Notes under the pieces: generated by a model
Database searches by the model: none
What the model was told of the DNA's origin: nothing
What the model saw: the letters and a program-made list of their open reading frames with translations, nothing else
Program-made: the position numbers and the translations under genes
Source of the DNA: Bifidobacterium breve
GTDB taxonomy: Bacteria; Actinomycetota; Actinomycetes; Nanopelagicales; Nanopelagicaceae
Direction of reading: 5' to 3'
Assembly (NCBI GenBank): GCA_945869505.1
Contig: CAMBOZ010000024.1
Coordinates: 1 to 15,537 of the forward strand
Length of the DNA: 15,537 nucleotides
Shown here: piece after piece, positions 15,396-15,537 of the stretch
Layout: the number at the start of each line of letters is the position of its first letter
Numbering within the stretch: the first letter of the stretch is position 1

Positions 15396-15401
15396 TAGAC
15401 T
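15396..15401 (+). promoter_or_regulatory. SURF1 gene -10 element, leaderless
   Basis: TAGACT, then TCCCGC, then ATG at 15408. The geometry, and even the spacer sequence, is the same as at pheS. No Shine-Dalgarno sequence precedes the ATG. The -35 is poor. Confidence 0.5.
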
Positions 15402-15407
15402 TCCCGC

Positions 15408-15537
15408 ATGACGTCTAAGCCAGTTAAAGCTCGTGAGCCACTGGCACTTTTGAAATCCTTAATGATGCTTGTCTTGGTAGCGCTCTGCATATGGGCGGCG
15501 CAATGGCAATTCCAAAGAGGAATATATCGCCAAGATC
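15408..15537 (+). CDS. SURF1-family protein, N-terminal part
   Basis: The frame is open to the window edge and cut there after 43 residues. The visible part has a short polar N-terminus, one hydrophobic membrane segment (about residues 12-32, LALLKSLMMLVLVALCIWAA) and then QWQFQRGIYRQD, which fits the WQ-x-x-R element that follows the first helix in SURF1, a membrane protein for cytochrome oxidase assembly. A SURF1 gene beside DUF3099 and fabG is a familiar actinobacterial context. The rest of the protein is needed for certainty. Confidence 0.65.
   Translation, partial: MTSKPVKAREPLALLKSLMMLVLVALCIWAAQWQFQRGIYRQD

Noticed and set aside
1..15537. Mobile elements, CRISPR, defence or toxin genes
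   Set aside because: I looked for transposases, integrases, direct-repeat arrays and unknown small gene pairs on both strands and saw none. The region is conserved housekeeping sequence.

Overview
This window is core chromosome from an actinobacterium with a compact, moderate-GC genome. The evidence is an InhA/MabA-type fabI-fabG pair, the block infC-rpmI-rplT-rRNA methyltransferase-pheS-pheT-argCJBDRH, a DUF3099 gene beside a SURF1 gene, and an actinobacterial 16S leader with a NusA-binding boxC. Coding density, the almost entirely overlapping arg genes and the base composition would fit a streamlined freshwater lineage such as the Nanopelagicales. That placement is inference; no 16S sequence lies inside the window.

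Layout. Everything from 15000 down to 1 is transcribed on the minus strand. In transcription order: fabG and fabI (fatty-acid elongation); a 210-base gap that looks like a structured leader RNA; infC, rpmI and rplT (initiation factor IF3, L35, L20); a SpoU/TrmH-type RNA 2'-O-methyltransferase; pheS and pheT; a 48-base gap holding two ARG boxes and a leaderless promoter; argC, argJ, argB, argD, argR, argH and tyrS, each overlapping the next by 1 to 8 bases; then a strong promoter and the leader of a 16S rRNA gene that begins just beyond position 1. On the plus strand at the right end are a DUF3099 membrane protein and the start of a SURF1-family gene that runs off the window.

How it works together. 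The first 13 kb couples translation functions (IF3, two ribosomal proteins, an RNA methylase, PheRS, TyrRS, rRNA) with arginine biosynthesis. ArgR is encoded inside the operon it probably represses, through two operator boxes 20 bp apart that touch the argC -10 element. The usual actinobacterial argF and argG are absent from the cluster, and ArgB lacks the N-terminal helix associated with arginine feedback inhibition.

No mobile element, CRISPR, toxin system or obviously novel protein family is present. The most interesting signals are non-coding: the AUC start codon and hairpin-rich leader of infC, a repeated leaderless-promoter geometry (TANNNT, six bases, ATG) at argC, pheS, DUF3099 and SURF1, the ARG-box pair, and the rRNA leader elements.
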